A DNA stretch of 64,000 nucleotides from Acinetobacter pittii (GCF_034067285.1 NZ_CP139286.1:496001-560000), one strand, 5' to 3'; positions 8,340 through 17,729 are shown, numbered from the stretch's first letter. Notes: generated from the sequence alone by a model not told the origin. A program made the numbers and translations.

Positions 8340-8783
8340 TTATTCTACGCGAATCCAGATTTGATTACGTCCCAAAGCTGAAACTCCGAGATAACCACGC
8401 ATATGTAAGCGTTTGCCCGTTGAACTAAGCTTCGCCTTAAGACCGTAAACTTTACCAGTATTCGGATCTAAAATTTTGCCACCGGTATAGTTAAGTCCAT
8501 CTGTCTGTTTTAAACCCGTTGCGATATCCAGACCTAAAATCGGTTTATTGGTATATGGCGCAGGGCAATTATCACAAATTTCTTTAGGCGTATAACCTGG
8601 GCGTGGCGTAAGTTTGACAATTTTCCCAGCATATGTCCCGTTTGCTTCTTTTCGTATTTCTACCTGTGCTTTGGGAGCACCGGTCTTATCATCAATTGTT
8701 TGCCAGAGACCAGTAATATCTGCTGCAAATGTAGCAGTATTAATCCCCAATAAGAGCAGAGCTCCAATAAATATTTTCCCCAT
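8340..8783 (-). CDS. Secreted DUF2147 family protein
   Basis: A 147-residue protein with a signal peptide (about 1-20, hydrophobic GALLLLGINTATFA then Ala-Asp). The mature protein has the DUF2147 pattern: ITGLWQTIDDKTG near the start, AQVEIRKE, two cysteines in ICDNCPAPY, LDIATGLK, GGKILDPNTGKVYG, and LHMRGYLGVSALGRNQIWIR at the end. These are small beta-rich envelope proteins of unknown function, common in Acinetobacter. An AAGGA ribosome site precedes the ATG. The gene is monocistronic, with a terminator just past the stop. Confidence 0.87.
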   Translation of the reverse strand: MGKIFIGALLLLGINTATFAADITGLWQTIDDKTGAPKAQVEIRKEANGTYAGKIVKLTPRPGYTPKEICDNCPAPYTNKPILGLDIATGLKQTDGLNYTGGKILDPNTGKVYGLKAKLSSTGKRLHMRGYLGVSALGRNQIWIRVE

Positions 8784-8865
8784 AATTAAAAATCCTTTTA
8801 ACTTTGAAAGGTCATCTTATTTGGAATTGATAGACCGTTCAATGTTTATTTAATCCACTTTTTAA

Positions 8866-9540
8866 TTATGGTGTTCCAAAAGACAACATTAGTGTTGGTA
8901 GCCAAATTGCAGTAAATACCCCGTTCAATGCCATACCAAATGCAGCGTAACGACCTGCAACTGGTCCGCGTTGCCAAGCTTGAGCTGTTCCGATTGCATG
9001 TGCAGCTAAACCTAAGGCTAAACCTGATGCTCTCTCATCATGAATATGTTTAAGTAAGAAAGGTGAAAATGCTGCGCCGATTACCCCAGACAAAATAACA
9101 ATAAGGGTCACTAGTGTTTCAGGAGCATGTAATAAAGTTGCGATATTCAGGGCAATTGGAGTAGTTACTGCACGCGTTGCAAATGCAAGGATGGTAGGTT
9201 CAGACATATGTAACAAGTAAGCCAAACCCATAGGTAGAGCAACGGCACTAATACTTGCAAAAAGTAAAATACCAATGACCGATTTAATTGGAAGGTCATC
9301 ATAGCGCATTGCAGCTAAAGGAATGGCTAAGGCTACGGTGACATAACCTAATAGATGACCAAATAAGTCATTTACATAAAGACGATACTGCTCATATGGC
9401 ACATGCAAAACCGAAAGTAAGCCAATTACAATGAACATGCCGAAAACTAGAAGTGGAACTTGCGGAAAACGTCGGTTTAAAGGCTTTGCACAAAGATAAC
9501 CAATTAATGTGATCAAAAATCCGTATAAAATCGTAAACAT
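8866..9540 (-). CDS. LrgB/CidB family inner-membrane protein
   Basis: The 224-residue product starting at the ATG at 9540 begins MFTILYGFLITLIGYLCAKPLNRRF. An AAGGAG site lies 6 nt upstream of it (TATAAGGAGAATAAGATG), so this start is preferred over an upstream in-frame ATG at 9579 inside lrgA. The protein is almost entirely hydrophobic with 6-7 probable membrane segments. It carries family features such as TRAVTTPIALNIA and GLAAHAIGTAQAW. LrgB works with holin-like LrgA in controlling murein hydrolase activity or metabolite export in other bacteria. It starts 10 bp after lrgA, which follows hflX. Confidence 0.9.
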   Translation of the reverse strand: MFTILYGFLITLIGYLCAKPLNRRFPQVPLLVFGMFIVIGLLSVLHVPYEQYRLYVNDLFGHLLGYVTVALAIPLAAMRYDDLPIKSVIGILLFASISAVALPMGLAYLLHMSEPTILAFATRAVTTPIALNIATLLHAPETLVTLIVILSGVIGAAFSPFLLKHIHDERASGLALGLAAHAIGTAQAWQRGPVAGRYAAFGMALNGVFTAIWLPTLMLSFGTP

Positions 9541-9550
9541 CTTATTCTCC

Positions 9551-9922
9551 TTATAACCAACGTTTTGCCATTCTTGCATAAACCCACAAAGGTATAAGGG
9601 TGCTGACCACTAAAACCAAAAGAAATAATGGAATTTCCTTACCCATATGTACTAGCATAATTAATGAACCTGCACAGATAGGCAAAAAAGCGAAACCACT
9701 TTCTTTCATGATTTTATTATTGGTATCGACTATTCGAAGTGGAATTTTTTTAAACTTTCTCCAAATGAGTAAAATAATAAGTAAGCTGATTAACCCAACC
9801 AGATTACCTAATTCTGGATGACCAAAAGCACGCATGACGACGACAGAGCCTTCACGAAAACCAATAATGAGTAGTAATGTAATTACCCATGCTGTCCAGT
9901 CTATACTTTTGATCTTATCCAT
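9551..9922 (-). CDS. LrgA/CidA family holin-like membrane protein
   Basis: A 123-residue protein from the ATG at 9922, preceded by an AGAGAT site. A TTG 30 bp further upstream has no ribosome site and was not used. There are about four hydrophobic segments (near 10-22, 36-54, 72-88, 94-112) and the family's short loop structure. It is partnered with LrgB immediately downstream. It lies 33 bp after hflX on the same strand, so the three genes may form one transcript. The family match is clear by topology and pairing, but sequence identity to characterised LrgA cannot be judged here. Confidence 0.85.
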   Translation of the reverse strand: MDKIKSIDWTAWVITLLLIIGFREGSVVVMRAFGHPELGNLVGLISLLIILLIWRKFKKIPLRIVDTNNKIMKESGFAFLPICAGSLIMLVHMGKEIPLFLLVLVVSTLIPLWVYARMAKRWL

Positions 9923-9955
9923 ATTTTTTATCTCTAAAAGTTTACTTATCAAGTT

Positions 9956-11299
9956 TTAACTGATATCGCCCTTGATTTCAAACTCTTCCAAAGGGCGCTT
10001 AAATTGACTGGCATGCTCTCCCAATATCTCATCTAAGGGGAGTTTTGCTTGGCGAATCAGTTTTTCTAGCTTATGTGGTGCAATCTTTACATCAATGTGT
10101 AATAAGCCTGCATCATCATAATGTTCAGACTCAATCACATTTAAAGCATAAAGCTGAGTGCGCAATTTGCCATAAGCTGGTTTAAGCACGAGAGAAAACT
10201 TTTGAATTTGCCCCATTAAGCATTCTTGTACTGCTTTTTGAAGTAAATCTAGACCTTGGCCAGAATGAGCCGAAACATAAACTCGATCTGGGACGTGTGG
10301 CTCAGCATAAATGATTTTGGCTTCTTCACCACTTAGATCGATTTTGTTATATACCCGAAGTACGGGAGCATCAGCGCCAATTTCTTTTAATACACCTTCA
10401 ACTGCTTCAATTTGGTCGAGCATGTCATGGCTATTACTATCAATAACATGCAGTAAAAGGGTAGCTTCAAGTGTTTCTTCAAGTGTTGCTTTGAATGATT
10501 CAACCAAATCATGCTGTAAGTTTCGTACAAAACCTACGGTATCCGCTAGTACAACAGTGCCGATACCATCCCAGTCTAAACGACGTAAGGTTGGATCAAG
10601 TGTTGCAAACAGTTGATCGGCTGCGTAGACATCACTATTGGCTAAAATATTAAATAAAGTCGATTTTCCTGCATTGGTATAACCTACTAAGGAAACTGTT
10701 GGAATGGCTGCTTTTTGTCTTGCAGCACGCCCTTGCATACGAGTCTGATGTACTTTGTCTAATTTGTCTTTTAATTGAGTAATACGAACACGGATGAGAC
10801 GGCGATCTGTCTCTAGCTGTGTTTCACCGGGACCACGTAAGCCAATACCACCTTTTTGCTGTTCAAAGTCGGCAGACCAACCACGAATGAGACGGGTAGA
10901 TAAATGTTTAAGCTGAGCAAGTTCGACTTGCAACTTACCCTCATGTGTACGGGCACGCAGCGCAAAAATATCTAAAATTAAACCGGTCCGATCAATGACG
11001 CGGCATTTTAATATTCTTTCTAAATTTCGTTCTTGAGCAGGTGATAATGCATGGTCAAAGATAACCAGGCTCGCTTCTAGTTCCTGAACTTGCTCTGCAA
11101 TTTCTTCGACTTTTCCTGAACCAATAAAAAATTTAGGGTTAGGCTTATTACGCTGAACCTTAATATGTTCAAGGATATCTGCACCCGCAGACTGTGCAAG
11201 TAGAGCAAACTCTTCGGCATCCAGGTCATCTAATAATTGTACAGAAACACTCACTAAGATTGTGCGTTCACCGCCTTGATGCCGATCAACATATTCCAC
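9956..11299 (-). CDS. hflX: Ribosome-splitting GTPase HflX
   Basis: A 447-residue protein with a GTG start at 11299 (AGGA about 12 nt upstream). N-terminal HflX domain (about 1-195, including GSGKVEEIAEQV and DRTGLILDIFALRA). The GTPase domain has P-loop GYTNAGKSTLF, switch DTVGFVRNL and NKID. A C-terminal domain of about 70 residues follows. HflX dissociates stalled 70S ribosomes under heat and antibiotic stress. In many gamma-proteobacteria hflX follows miaA-hfq. Here those genes are absent and hflX instead leads into lrgA-lrgB. Confidence 0.96.
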   Translation of the reverse strand: MEYVDRHQGGERTILVSVSVQLLDDLDAEEFALLAQSAGADILEHIKVQRNKPNPKFFIGSGKVEEIAEQVQELEASLVIFDHALSPAQERNLERILKCRVIDRTGLILDIFALRARTHEGKLQVELAQLKHLSTRLIRGWSADFEQQKGGIGLRGPGETQLETDRRLIRVRITQLKDKLDKVHQTRMQGRAARQKAAIPTVSLVGYTNAGKSTLFNILANSDVYAADQLFATLDPTLRRLDWDGIGTVVLADTVGFVRNLQHDLVESFKATLEETLEATLLLHVIDSNSHDMLDQIEAVEGVLKEIGADAPVLRVYNKIDLSGEEAKIIYAEPHVPDRVYVSAHSGQGLDLLQKAVQECLMGQIQKFSLVLKPAYGKLRTQLYALNVIESEHYDDAGLLHIDVKIAPHKLEKLIRQAKLPLDEILGEHASQFKRPLEEFEIKGDIS

Positions 11300-11517
11300 G
11301 TGGCTATAAATCCTGAAAATGGGAAAACTTTATTCTAGAGGAAACTTAAGCAAAAGGGGAAAGCGTTTGTTCTTATCCTTTAGATTAGCGATATGAGATC
11401 AGCGTAATGTTCAGATTTATTTTATTTGCCGTGTTCTAACGTCAATGCAAGTTTATTCTGAAACGTATAGAATGACTTGAGATGGGTATAACAAAGATTA
11501 ATCGTTAGTGAAATTTT

Positions 11518-12327
11518 ATGGCTCAAACGCAAAGTATATTTAATTCAACGTTAAAGAAATTATCAAAAATAGGTTTATATGGGAAAAAAGTCACTTCTGC
11601 CACGGCCGCAATTAGTGAGGGTTTTTACCTAGTTTATCGACATGGACTTTATAAAGATCCTAATAATCCTGTTAATACACGTTATGTCCAATACTTTTGT
11701 CGCCGTTTATGTCAGGTTTTTAATTTAGATATAGAAGTACATGGCACAATTCCGAGAGAACCAGCTTTATGGGTAAGTAACCATATTTCTTGGTTAGATG
11801 TTGCAGTTTTAGGTTCAGGTGCGCGAGTTTTCTTTCTTGCTAAAGCTGAAATTGAAAATTGGCCCATTCTTGGAAACTTAGCCAAAGGTGGCGGAACGTT
11901 ATTTATTAAGCGTGGATCTGGAGATTCTGTCAGAATTCGTGAGCAAATTACTGAATTTTTAAAACAGAATATCCCAGTATTATTTTTCCCTGAAGCGACG
12001 ACTACAGATGGGCACTCTGTTAAAAAAGTTCATGGACGATTACTGGGGGCAGCGATTGAAGCACAGCGTCCGGTACAAGTATGCTTGATTTGCTATGTAA
12101 ACCGCGATGGAGAGCTAGATACGGTTGCGCCATTCATTGGTGATATGACCTTTGCCGAACATATTCAACGTGTCCTTGAAATGCCGAAGGTAACCGCTCA
12201 TTTGTTAACTTTGCCTCCCATTTCAGTGGAAGGGCATGATGTCAAAAGTCTAACGCGTGAAGTTCAAGAAAGAATGGTAGAAGGTCTGGCTCAACTACAT
12301 CAAAAAGTACTTAAGCCAAAAAATTAA
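11518..12327 (+). CDS. Lysophospholipid acyltransferase family protein (PlsC-like)
   Basis: A 269-residue membrane-associated acyltransferase. It has the catalytic HX4D motif in NHISWLD (His near residue 91), the glycerol-phosphate binding segment LFIKRGSGDS, and FPEATTTDG corresponding to the EGT block, here with Ala-Thr after the Glu. It transfers an acyl chain to a lysophospholipid or lyso-ornithine-type acceptor. The exact substrate is unknown. The start ATG at 11518 has no strong ribosome site. The gene is convergent with, and directly abuts, the phospholipase D gene at 12328. Confidence 0.9.
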   Translation: MAQTQSIFNSTLKKLSKIGLYGKKVTSATAAISEGFYLVYRHGLYKDPNNPVNTRYVQYFCRRLCQVFNLDIEVHGTIPREPALWVSNHISWLDVAVLGSGARVFFLAKAEIENWPILGNLAKGGGTLFIKRGSGDSVRIREQITEFLKQNIPVLFFPEATTTDGHSVKKVHGRLLGAAIEAQRPVQVCLICYVNRDGELDTVAPFIGDMTFAEHIQRVLEMPKVTAHLLTLPPISVEGHDVKSLTREVQERMVEGLAQLHQKVLKPKN

Positions 12328-13953
12328 TTACATAAATCCTTCAATTGGCAGCCATGAAAGAAACTTCATGCCTGCTTTTTGCCACCACTTCATCTCCGGT
12401 TCCTGTTTATAAATTACAGGACCATTCGAAGTTTCTTGCTGCCAATAAATATGATTGTTAGCGTCGAGCTTTAATTTATAAGCATACTTATTTAAATTTT
12501 CATTCATCGTATGGTGAATCGTCTTAGCCAACGAGGGGCTATCTAAAATCACGCCAATTTCAGTATTTAAATAAGCCGAGCGTGGATCAAAGTTAAATGA
12601 ACCAATAAAAACCTGTTCATCTAATGCCATAAGCTTAGTATGTAAACTTGAGCGGCTTAATCCTTTCATATTTACTTTAGCTTTAGTGGCAAGCTCATCT
12701 GTATTCTTATTTAAATCTCTTTTATCGGGTGTCGGTAAAAATTCATAAAGTTGTACGCCGTTTTTAAGCAACTCTTTACGATATTTCCCATAAAAAGCAT
12801 GTACAACAGCAACGTCATTCGCTTTAAAAGAATTCGTTAAAACTCGAACTTCAACACCCTCTTTAGCAAGCGCGCCTAAAATTTTGGCCCCTTGTTTTTC
12901 AGGAATAAAATAAGCTGAGATTAAATCAACGTTACTTTCTGGTTTTTCCAAATGGTTAATTAACTGGAAATTTAGATGTTCTTCTTTTTTAGCTTTTGAT
13001 TTGATTTTATCGGGCGAGTCTTTGACGACTTCTGCTTTTACCCAGTCGAATCGAATATTGCGATTTAACCATTGATCAAATGCATGAGACTTTGATGTTA
13101 AGTTTAGAAAGTTTTGAACGGTAGCTTGTTGGTAGTGTGCTTCAAGCTGCTCTTTTAATCCTTCATAGCGTAAACGGTGCTGTTCAGGACTTACGATACT
13201 TTGAACCGAATATGCATATTCATGATTCCAGTAATCATCAAATGAATTTACGATATCATCAACAGCAGCGCCTACCAGCATTACATCAACATCAGAAAAC
13301 TGATAGCTATCGCTAACATTGTAATATTGATTAGTCATATTACGTCCGCCAATAAGCGCCACCTCATTGTCAGCAATAAAACTTTTATTGTGCATACGAC
13401 GATTAATTCGTTTTAAATCAAGCACCATATCCATCGCACGATATTTGCGAAAACGATAGGGATTAAAAAGTTTAACTTCAATATTTTTATGCTGAGAAAG
13501 GGCCAGTAAAATCCCTTCCATTTTTTTTGCATTATTGTCATCAATAAGAAGTCGGACTTTTACACCTCGATCAGCTGCACGAATAATAGCGTGCAAGGCT
13601 AAAGCACCAACTTTGTCATTATCCCAAATGTAATATTGTAAATCTAAAGTCTTTTCAGCTTTATCAATTAATCTGAGTCGCGCAGCTAGGGCCTCTAACG
13701 GATCATTTAGAACATGGAAACCCGTTAACTTAGGATTCTGTTGGCGTAAGGGGGTAATAATTTTGGCAAGTGAAGTCTCGGAGGTATCAATATCCTTTGC
13801 ATATTGCACAGGCTCAACACCATGTTTGGGCAGAGTACTGCAACCTGTCAAACCCACAGCAAAACTTGAACATAGGACTATAGAGGCTTTTATCAAAAAG
13901 CCTTTAGCTTGTTGATTCGTTTGAAGCTGTTTGGAATGAAAGGATTGTGCCAT
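12328..13953 (-). CDS. Phospholipase D family lipoprotein, cardiolipin synthase-like
   Basis: A 541-residue protein with an N-terminal signal ending in the lipobox LTGC (Cys near residue 38). Two HKD phospholipase D motifs are present: MHNKSFIADNEVALIGG in the first half and LHTKLMALDEQVFIGSFNFDPRS in the second. Each has His, Lys and Asp at the expected spacing. Proteins of this type act as ClsC-like cardiolipin synthases or periplasmic phospholipases D. Being a lipoprotein places it on the periplasmic face of an envelope membrane. The convergent acyltransferase gene next door is also a phospholipid enzyme. The gene diverges from the metallophosphoesterase gene upstream. Confidence 0.92.
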   Translation of the reverse strand: MAQSFHSKQLQTNQQAKGFLIKASIVLCSSFAVGLTGCSTLPKHGVEPVQYAKDIDTSETSLAKIITPLRQQNPKLTGFHVLNDPLEALAARLRLIDKAEKTLDLQYYIWDNDKVGALALHAIIRAADRGVKVRLLIDDNNAKKMEGILLALSQHKNIEVKLFNPYRFRKYRAMDMVLDLKRINRRMHNKSFIADNEVALIGGRNMTNQYYNVSDSYQFSDVDVMLVGAAVDDIVNSFDDYWNHEYAYSVQSIVSPEQHRLRYEGLKEQLEAHYQQATVQNFLNLTSKSHAFDQWLNRNIRFDWVKAEVVKDSPDKIKSKAKKEEHLNFQLINHLEKPESNVDLISAYFIPEKQGAKILGALAKEGVEVRVLTNSFKANDVAVVHAFYGKYRKELLKNGVQLYEFLPTPDKRDLNKNTDELATKAKVNMKGLSRSSLHTKLMALDEQVFIGSFNFDPRSAYLNTEIGVILDSPSLAKTIHHTMNENLNKYAYKLKLDANNHIYWQQETSNGPVIYKQEPEMKWWQKAGMKFLSWLPIEGFM

Positions 13954-14059
13954 AATCAGTACATACGATAAGGTGAGCTAGAGTATAATTCGTGCATATT
14001 GAAAGATAAATATTGAATTTGATTACTAGCAATCAATATAAGATAAGTCGAGAGTCGTA

Positions 14060-15070
14060 ATGTGGAATCCAAATTCAATCATTTTTTGTTTTTACTTTAT
14101 TTTTTCAATACTTGCTCTATGGGGAATTTCTGAGGCTTGGATTCATCAATCTCGCACCGAGACCATTCATCCATTTAAAGCTTTTGTACATCTACTCGCA
14201 TTTTACCTCTCTTATCTACTTATTCCTCTCTGGTTTTTTAATTTATATGCTGCTTGGATTGGTTACTACTCAATTCACCAAGGTATTTTCATCTTTTTCT
14301 TAAGTGGCGTATTAATTTACGCCCGATTTATCGAGCCTCATTTAGTCCGTGTCGATACTCATCAATATCGCCTAAATCCAGATCGTAGTTTTGATAAGCC
14401 CGTAAAAGTAGCTCTAATTGCAGATTTACATATTGGTTTATTTTCAGGGCATGAACGTCAGCTCAAAACCATAGTTAGAAAATTAAATGAACAGCAACCT
14501 GATTTAGTCGTCGTTGCTGGAGACTGGACATATGAACCAGAAGATAGACTGATTGATGAGTTAAGTGTTTTAAAAGAAATTCAGGCGCCCGTATATTCGG
14601 TTCCGGGAAATCATGATGAGCAATACCCTGGCCCACCGATTCAACAATTATTAAAAGATGCTCTATTTTATAATGAAGTCATTGATATAGAAGGCAAGAT
14701 TGTTGATTTTGAAGAATTTCGCTTGATTGGTATTGGTGATCTCTGGGCAGGAAAAACCGATATGCGTTCGATGCCAGATTTACCCCAAGACAAGCCTTGG
14801 TTAATTTTGTCTCATAACCCAGATACGGTTGACATGGTACCTAAATTACCGAATCGTCCATTAATGTTATCTGGACATACGCATGGAGGGCAGGTCGAAC
14901 TTCCATGGTTGACTAATTATATTATGAAAAAAGTATCAATTTTAGGCCACAAACGTGGATTTTACTCTCATGAGCATGCGGATGTCTTTGTTACAGTCGG
15001 CACCGGAATGGTCGGAATTCCTTTGCGTTTCAGAGTGCCGCCAACCATTGATATTATTGAGCTAATTTAA
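14060..15070 (+). CDS. Membrane-anchored metallophosphoesterase (YkuE/YaeI type)
   Basis: A 336-residue protein with three hydrophobic segments in the first 100 residues, then a calcineurin-like phosphoesterase domain. Metal-binding motifs appear in order: IADLHIG, AGDWTYE, PGNHDEQ, LSHNPD, and SGHTHGGQVELP. The order and the GHTHGG block match the YkuE-type phosphodiesterases, some of which act on lipid headgroups such as UDP-diacylglucosamine. It is transcribed divergently from the phospholipase D gene and ends at a terminator at 15074-15105. The substrate is unknown. Confidence 0.9.
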   Translation: MWNPNSIIFCFYFIFSILALWGISEAWIHQSRTETIHPFKAFVHLLAFYLSYLLIPLWFFNLYAAWIGYYSIHQGIFIFFLSGVLIYARFIEPHLVRVDTHQYRLNPDRSFDKPVKVALIADLHIGLFSGHERQLKTIVRKLNEQQPDLVVVAGDWTYEPEDRLIDELSVLKEIQAPVYSVPGNHDEQYPGPPIQQLLKDALFYNEVIDIEGKIVDFEEFRLIGIGDLWAGKTDMRSMPDLPQDKPWLILSHNPDTVDMVPKLPNRPLMLSGHTHGGQVELPWLTNYIMKKVSILGHKRGFYSHEHADVFVTVGTGMVGIPLRFRVPPTIDIIELI

Positions 15071-15073
15071 AAT

Positions 15074-15105
15074 AAAAAAGCCAATCATGTAGGATTGGCT
15101 TTTTT
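15074..15105. terminator. Bidirectional terminator
   Basis: A stem AAAAAGCCAATC / GATTGGCTTTTTT with an ATGTAG loop. It lies between the convergent stops of the phosphoesterase gene and the OmpA-like lipoprotein gene. Confidence 0.88.
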
Positions 15106-15120
15106 ATGAATTAAATTTAC

Positions 15121-15600
15121 TTATGGAATAACCACAATGGCAACACGTCGGTTAATTGCACGATTTTCATTGGTTGTATTTGGAACATAAGGCTGTGTTG
15201 AGCCGCGACCAATTACGTAAATATTTTCTTTTTTGAATCCACGAGCTAAGAAAAGGTTTGCCACACTTTGTGCACGTTCTTCAGATAGCTTCTGATTATA
15301 TGTAGCATCACCAACATCATCAGTGTGACCCACAATTTTTAATTTATTCAGATCATATTTATTCAACTGATTGGCTAGACGCACTAACTCAGCTTCATGG
15401 CTTTGTTTTAACTCTGCATTATTAAAGTCAAATAACAAACGTTCTGGTAAACCTAGAGTCCATCCTTCATCAGTAAGAACGAAACCTTCTTTTTTGAGCA
15501 ATTTTACTTGACGATATTTTAATGGTCCAAAACTCAGGCACCCTGCAAGAGTAATGCATAGCAATGCAATAAAGGAGAGTTTTAAAGATCTTGTATTCAT
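15121..15600 (-). CDS. yfiB: OmpA-family lipoprotein, YfiB-like
   Basis: A 159-residue lipoprotein with a short signal and lipobox LAGC (Cys21). An OmpA/MotB peptidoglycan-binding domain follows (about 48-157), with LLFDFNNAEL, IVGHTDDVGD, LSEERAQSVANLF and NRAINRRVAIVV. In P. aeruginosa YfiB sits in the outer membrane and sequesters YfiR, which frees the diguanylate cyclase YfiN. Here it is the last gene of a yfiR-yfiN-yfiB order on the minus strand, 14 bp after the cyclase gene. The symbol rests mainly on context plus domain type, because OmpA-like lipoproteins are common. Confidence 0.8.
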   Translation of the reverse strand: MNTRSLKLSFIALLCITLAGCLSFGPLKYRQVKLLKKEGFVLTDEGWTLGLPERLLFDFNNAELKQSHEAELVRLANQLNKYDLNKLKIVGHTDDVGDATYNQKLSEERAQSVANLFLARGFKKENIYVIGRGSTQPYVPNTTNENRAINRRVAIVVIP

Positions 15601-15614
15601 AGATTAGCCTAAAT

Positions 15615-16841
15615 TTAATTTTCAGGTTTATAGATAAACCAGTGTTCATCCGAATTCTTAGCCTTATACATTGCTTGATCTGCTTGCATAATGAAATCTT
15701 CGGGGCTAGATGCAAATTGTGATAAAGCAATACCTACACTAAAACTGAAGTAAATCGTTTGACCATTCAGATGCAAAGGTTCTTTACAGCTTTCGAGTAA
15801 ATTTTCAGCAATAGATATTAAATGATCAGCATGACTAATGGAATGCAAAATGACAGCAAATTCGTCACCACCTAACCGAGCAATAAAATCTTGATGGCGT
15901 AGGCGAGTTTGCAGTCGATTCGCCATTTCTTTTAAAACTTCATCTCCAGCTAAATGGCCAAATTGGTCATTAATAGATTTGAAGTTGTTGTTATCTATAA
16001 ATAATAAAGCAGACTTATTGTCGAAACCCTTATCCTCAAACATGTCTAAGAGGATCTGATAAAAATAATGTCTATTAGGTAATAAGGTAAGCTGGTCGTG
16101 ATGAGCCTGAAAGGATAATTTACGATTTTCCTTTTGTAGCTGATTATCCCATATCTGAATTTCTTCAAGTAACTCGTTAAAAACAGTATTTAAATCTTGA
16201 AACTCTTTAATTCGATTATAAGGAAAACGAAGATTATAAGCTTTTTGTTCACTTACAATTTGAGCAATATTAGTAAGTGGATAAATAGCCTGCATAATTT
16301 GACGATACGTTAGGTTTACTGACCACCACAAAGCGCAAACAATAAACAACATCGCTATCGCAAGCCCGACCATAATCATTTTGAGGAATTGCAATATTTT
16401 CTCAGAACTACCAAATAGTGTGAGTTCACCTACATTTTGTTCATGGTGATAGATTGTAAGGTGGACAGGCTCATTTAGAAACCAATGATCAAACCATCCT
16501 TCTAAAATTGAAGTTTGACTTGATAATTTGAAACTTTGTGCAATTAAATGATGTTCAGAGTCATAAATATGAATAGTACGAATTGAATGGTCATTCGTGT
16601 ACTCATTTAAAATTTGCTCTATGGTAATTTTATCGTTAAACACCACAGCGGGCTGGATACGCTCTAATAGCGTATGGCTAAGCAATTGCAAATTTTGTTT
16701 AGCATAAGTTTCCATTGTAAAAACAGAAATGGATACAAATGTAAAAGAACAAATAAAAAAGGTGATAGCAAAAATAGTAAATTGAGATTTTCTAAATAAT
16801 GCATGCAGTGAAGTGGACTGATACAACTTTGATATCATCAT
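15615..16841 (-). CDS. yfiN: Membrane diguanylate cyclase, YfiN/TpbB-like
   Basis: A 408-residue protein. TM1 (about 18-42), a periplasmic sensor region of about 110 residues, TM2 (about 152-175), a HAMP-like segment, then a GGDEF domain from about 240. The active-site loop is RLGGDEFAVIL, with a full GGDEF. An RHQD just five residues before it is a canonical inhibitory I-site. It therefore should make cyclic di-GMP and be product-inhibited. ATG at 16841 was chosen because GGAG of the upstream stop region lies 5 nt before it. It is 2 bp downstream of yfiR and followed by yfiB. Confidence 0.9.
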   Translation of the reverse strand: MMISKLYQSTSLHALFRKSQFTIFAITFFICSFTFVSISVFTMETYAKQNLQLLSHTLLERIQPAVVFNDKITIEQILNEYTNDHSIRTIHIYDSEHHLIAQSFKLSSQTSILEGWFDHWFLNEPVHLTIYHHEQNVGELTLFGSSEKILQFLKMIMVGLAIAMLFIVCALWWSVNLTYRQIMQAIYPLTNIAQIVSEQKAYNLRFPYNRIKEFQDLNTVFNELLEEIQIWDNQLQKENRKLSFQAHHDQLTLLPNRHYFYQILLDMFEDKGFDNKSALLFIDNNNFKSINDQFGHLAGDEVLKEMANRLQTRLRHQDFIARLGGDEFAVILHSISHADHLISIAENLLESCKEPLHLNGQTIYFSFSVGIALSQFASSPEDFIMQADQAMYKAKNSDEHWFIYKPEN

Positions 16842-16843
16842 CC

Positions 16844-17347
16844 TTACTCCGCATTCTTAGCCAAGAGTAATACTCTTGGATCAATATGAACTTTGGAGTG
16901 ACTTAAAGCATCTAAGTTAACTTTAAAGGTGGTGTAATTATTCTGATTATATAAACAAAAAATACTTCCTATTTCGCACTCTGGATTATTAATGCTTAAA
17001 GAAAGTAAAGAGTGATAAGGATAATTTTGAATAAGATTCTGTTGTTGCTGGGGAGAGGTAGTAGAAAAATAAACAGCCTGACAATGAGATCGAGCAAAAT
17101 CTTTCGCATTTACGGTTTGAACACGATAATTATAAGACATTTGCTGGATATAAGATTGAAAAGTAGATGTGATTGAAGGGTTATCAATAACACAAAGAGT
17201 AGGCGTGTTTACATTCTCCCATTTACTGTAGCTTAGAATAGATAAAGTAAGCACATAGAAGTTATGTTTTGAATTGGCATAACAAGGCGCACTCGTAGCA
17301 AGCACTACAAGTATGCAAACAAATACTTTTTTAGCGAACTGCCACAT
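16844..17347 (-). CDS. yfiR: Periplasmic repressor of the diguanylate cyclase, YfiR-like (DUF4154)
   Basis: A 167-residue protein with a signal peptide (about 1-24, cleavage after PCYA). The mature protein shows YfiR family traits. These are the N-terminal YVLTLSILSYSKW, LCVIDNP, two Cys pairs that could form disulfides (Cys in RSHCQAVYF, PECEIGSIFC), and the conserved C-terminal block KVHIDPRVLLLAK, typical of the YfiR beta-alpha fold. YfiR binds the YfiN periplasmic domain and holds it inactive. It is the first gene of the three-gene operon. Confidence 0.85.
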   Translation of the reverse strand: MWQFAKKVFVCILVVLATSAPCYANSKHNFYVLTLSILSYSKWENVNTPTLCVIDNPSITSTFQSYIQQMSYNYRVQTVNAKDFARSHCQAVYFSTTSPQQQQNLIQNYPYHSLLSLSINNPECEIGSIFCLYNQNNYTTFKVNLDALSHSKVHIDPRVLLLAKNAE

Positions 17348-17486
17348 GATGAGTTAATGCCAAACTATTACACGAATAATCTATTCTACATGAAGTTGAT
17401 AATGTAAAAAAAGTTTAATATCTCATCTAAAAGTGACCAAAAAGCCTAAAAATTAGCCAAGTGGTAATATTAAATTAAAAAAGGGG

Positions 17487-17514
17487 TTGCAAAGGGTTTT
17501 TAATGGTCTATAAT
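17487..17514 (+). promoter_or_regulatory. rRNA operon promoter
   Basis: -35 TTGCAA (17487-17492) and -10 TATAAT (17509-17514), 16 bp apart. An A/T-rich UP-element-like stretch lies just upstream (17463-17484). It is about 375 bp before mature 16S. The leader between 17520 and 17888 has no gene and contains half of the 16S processing stem. Confidence 0.75.
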
Positions 17515-17729
17515 GCACATCCATCGGCGGTGATGCAGATAGAAACTTGTTGAAAAACAGTTACTTGTGATTAAGTTGATTGCTTTAAGTGATGAATTTG
17601 ATGAGAAGTTGGTTTTGAAGATAAGTTTTAAAAATATCGAAATTACCTGTTGACTTTTAAGAGATTAAGAGTAATATAGCCGACCTAGCTTGCTGGTGAC
17701 GAACCAGGAAGAAGATCATTAAGAGAATT

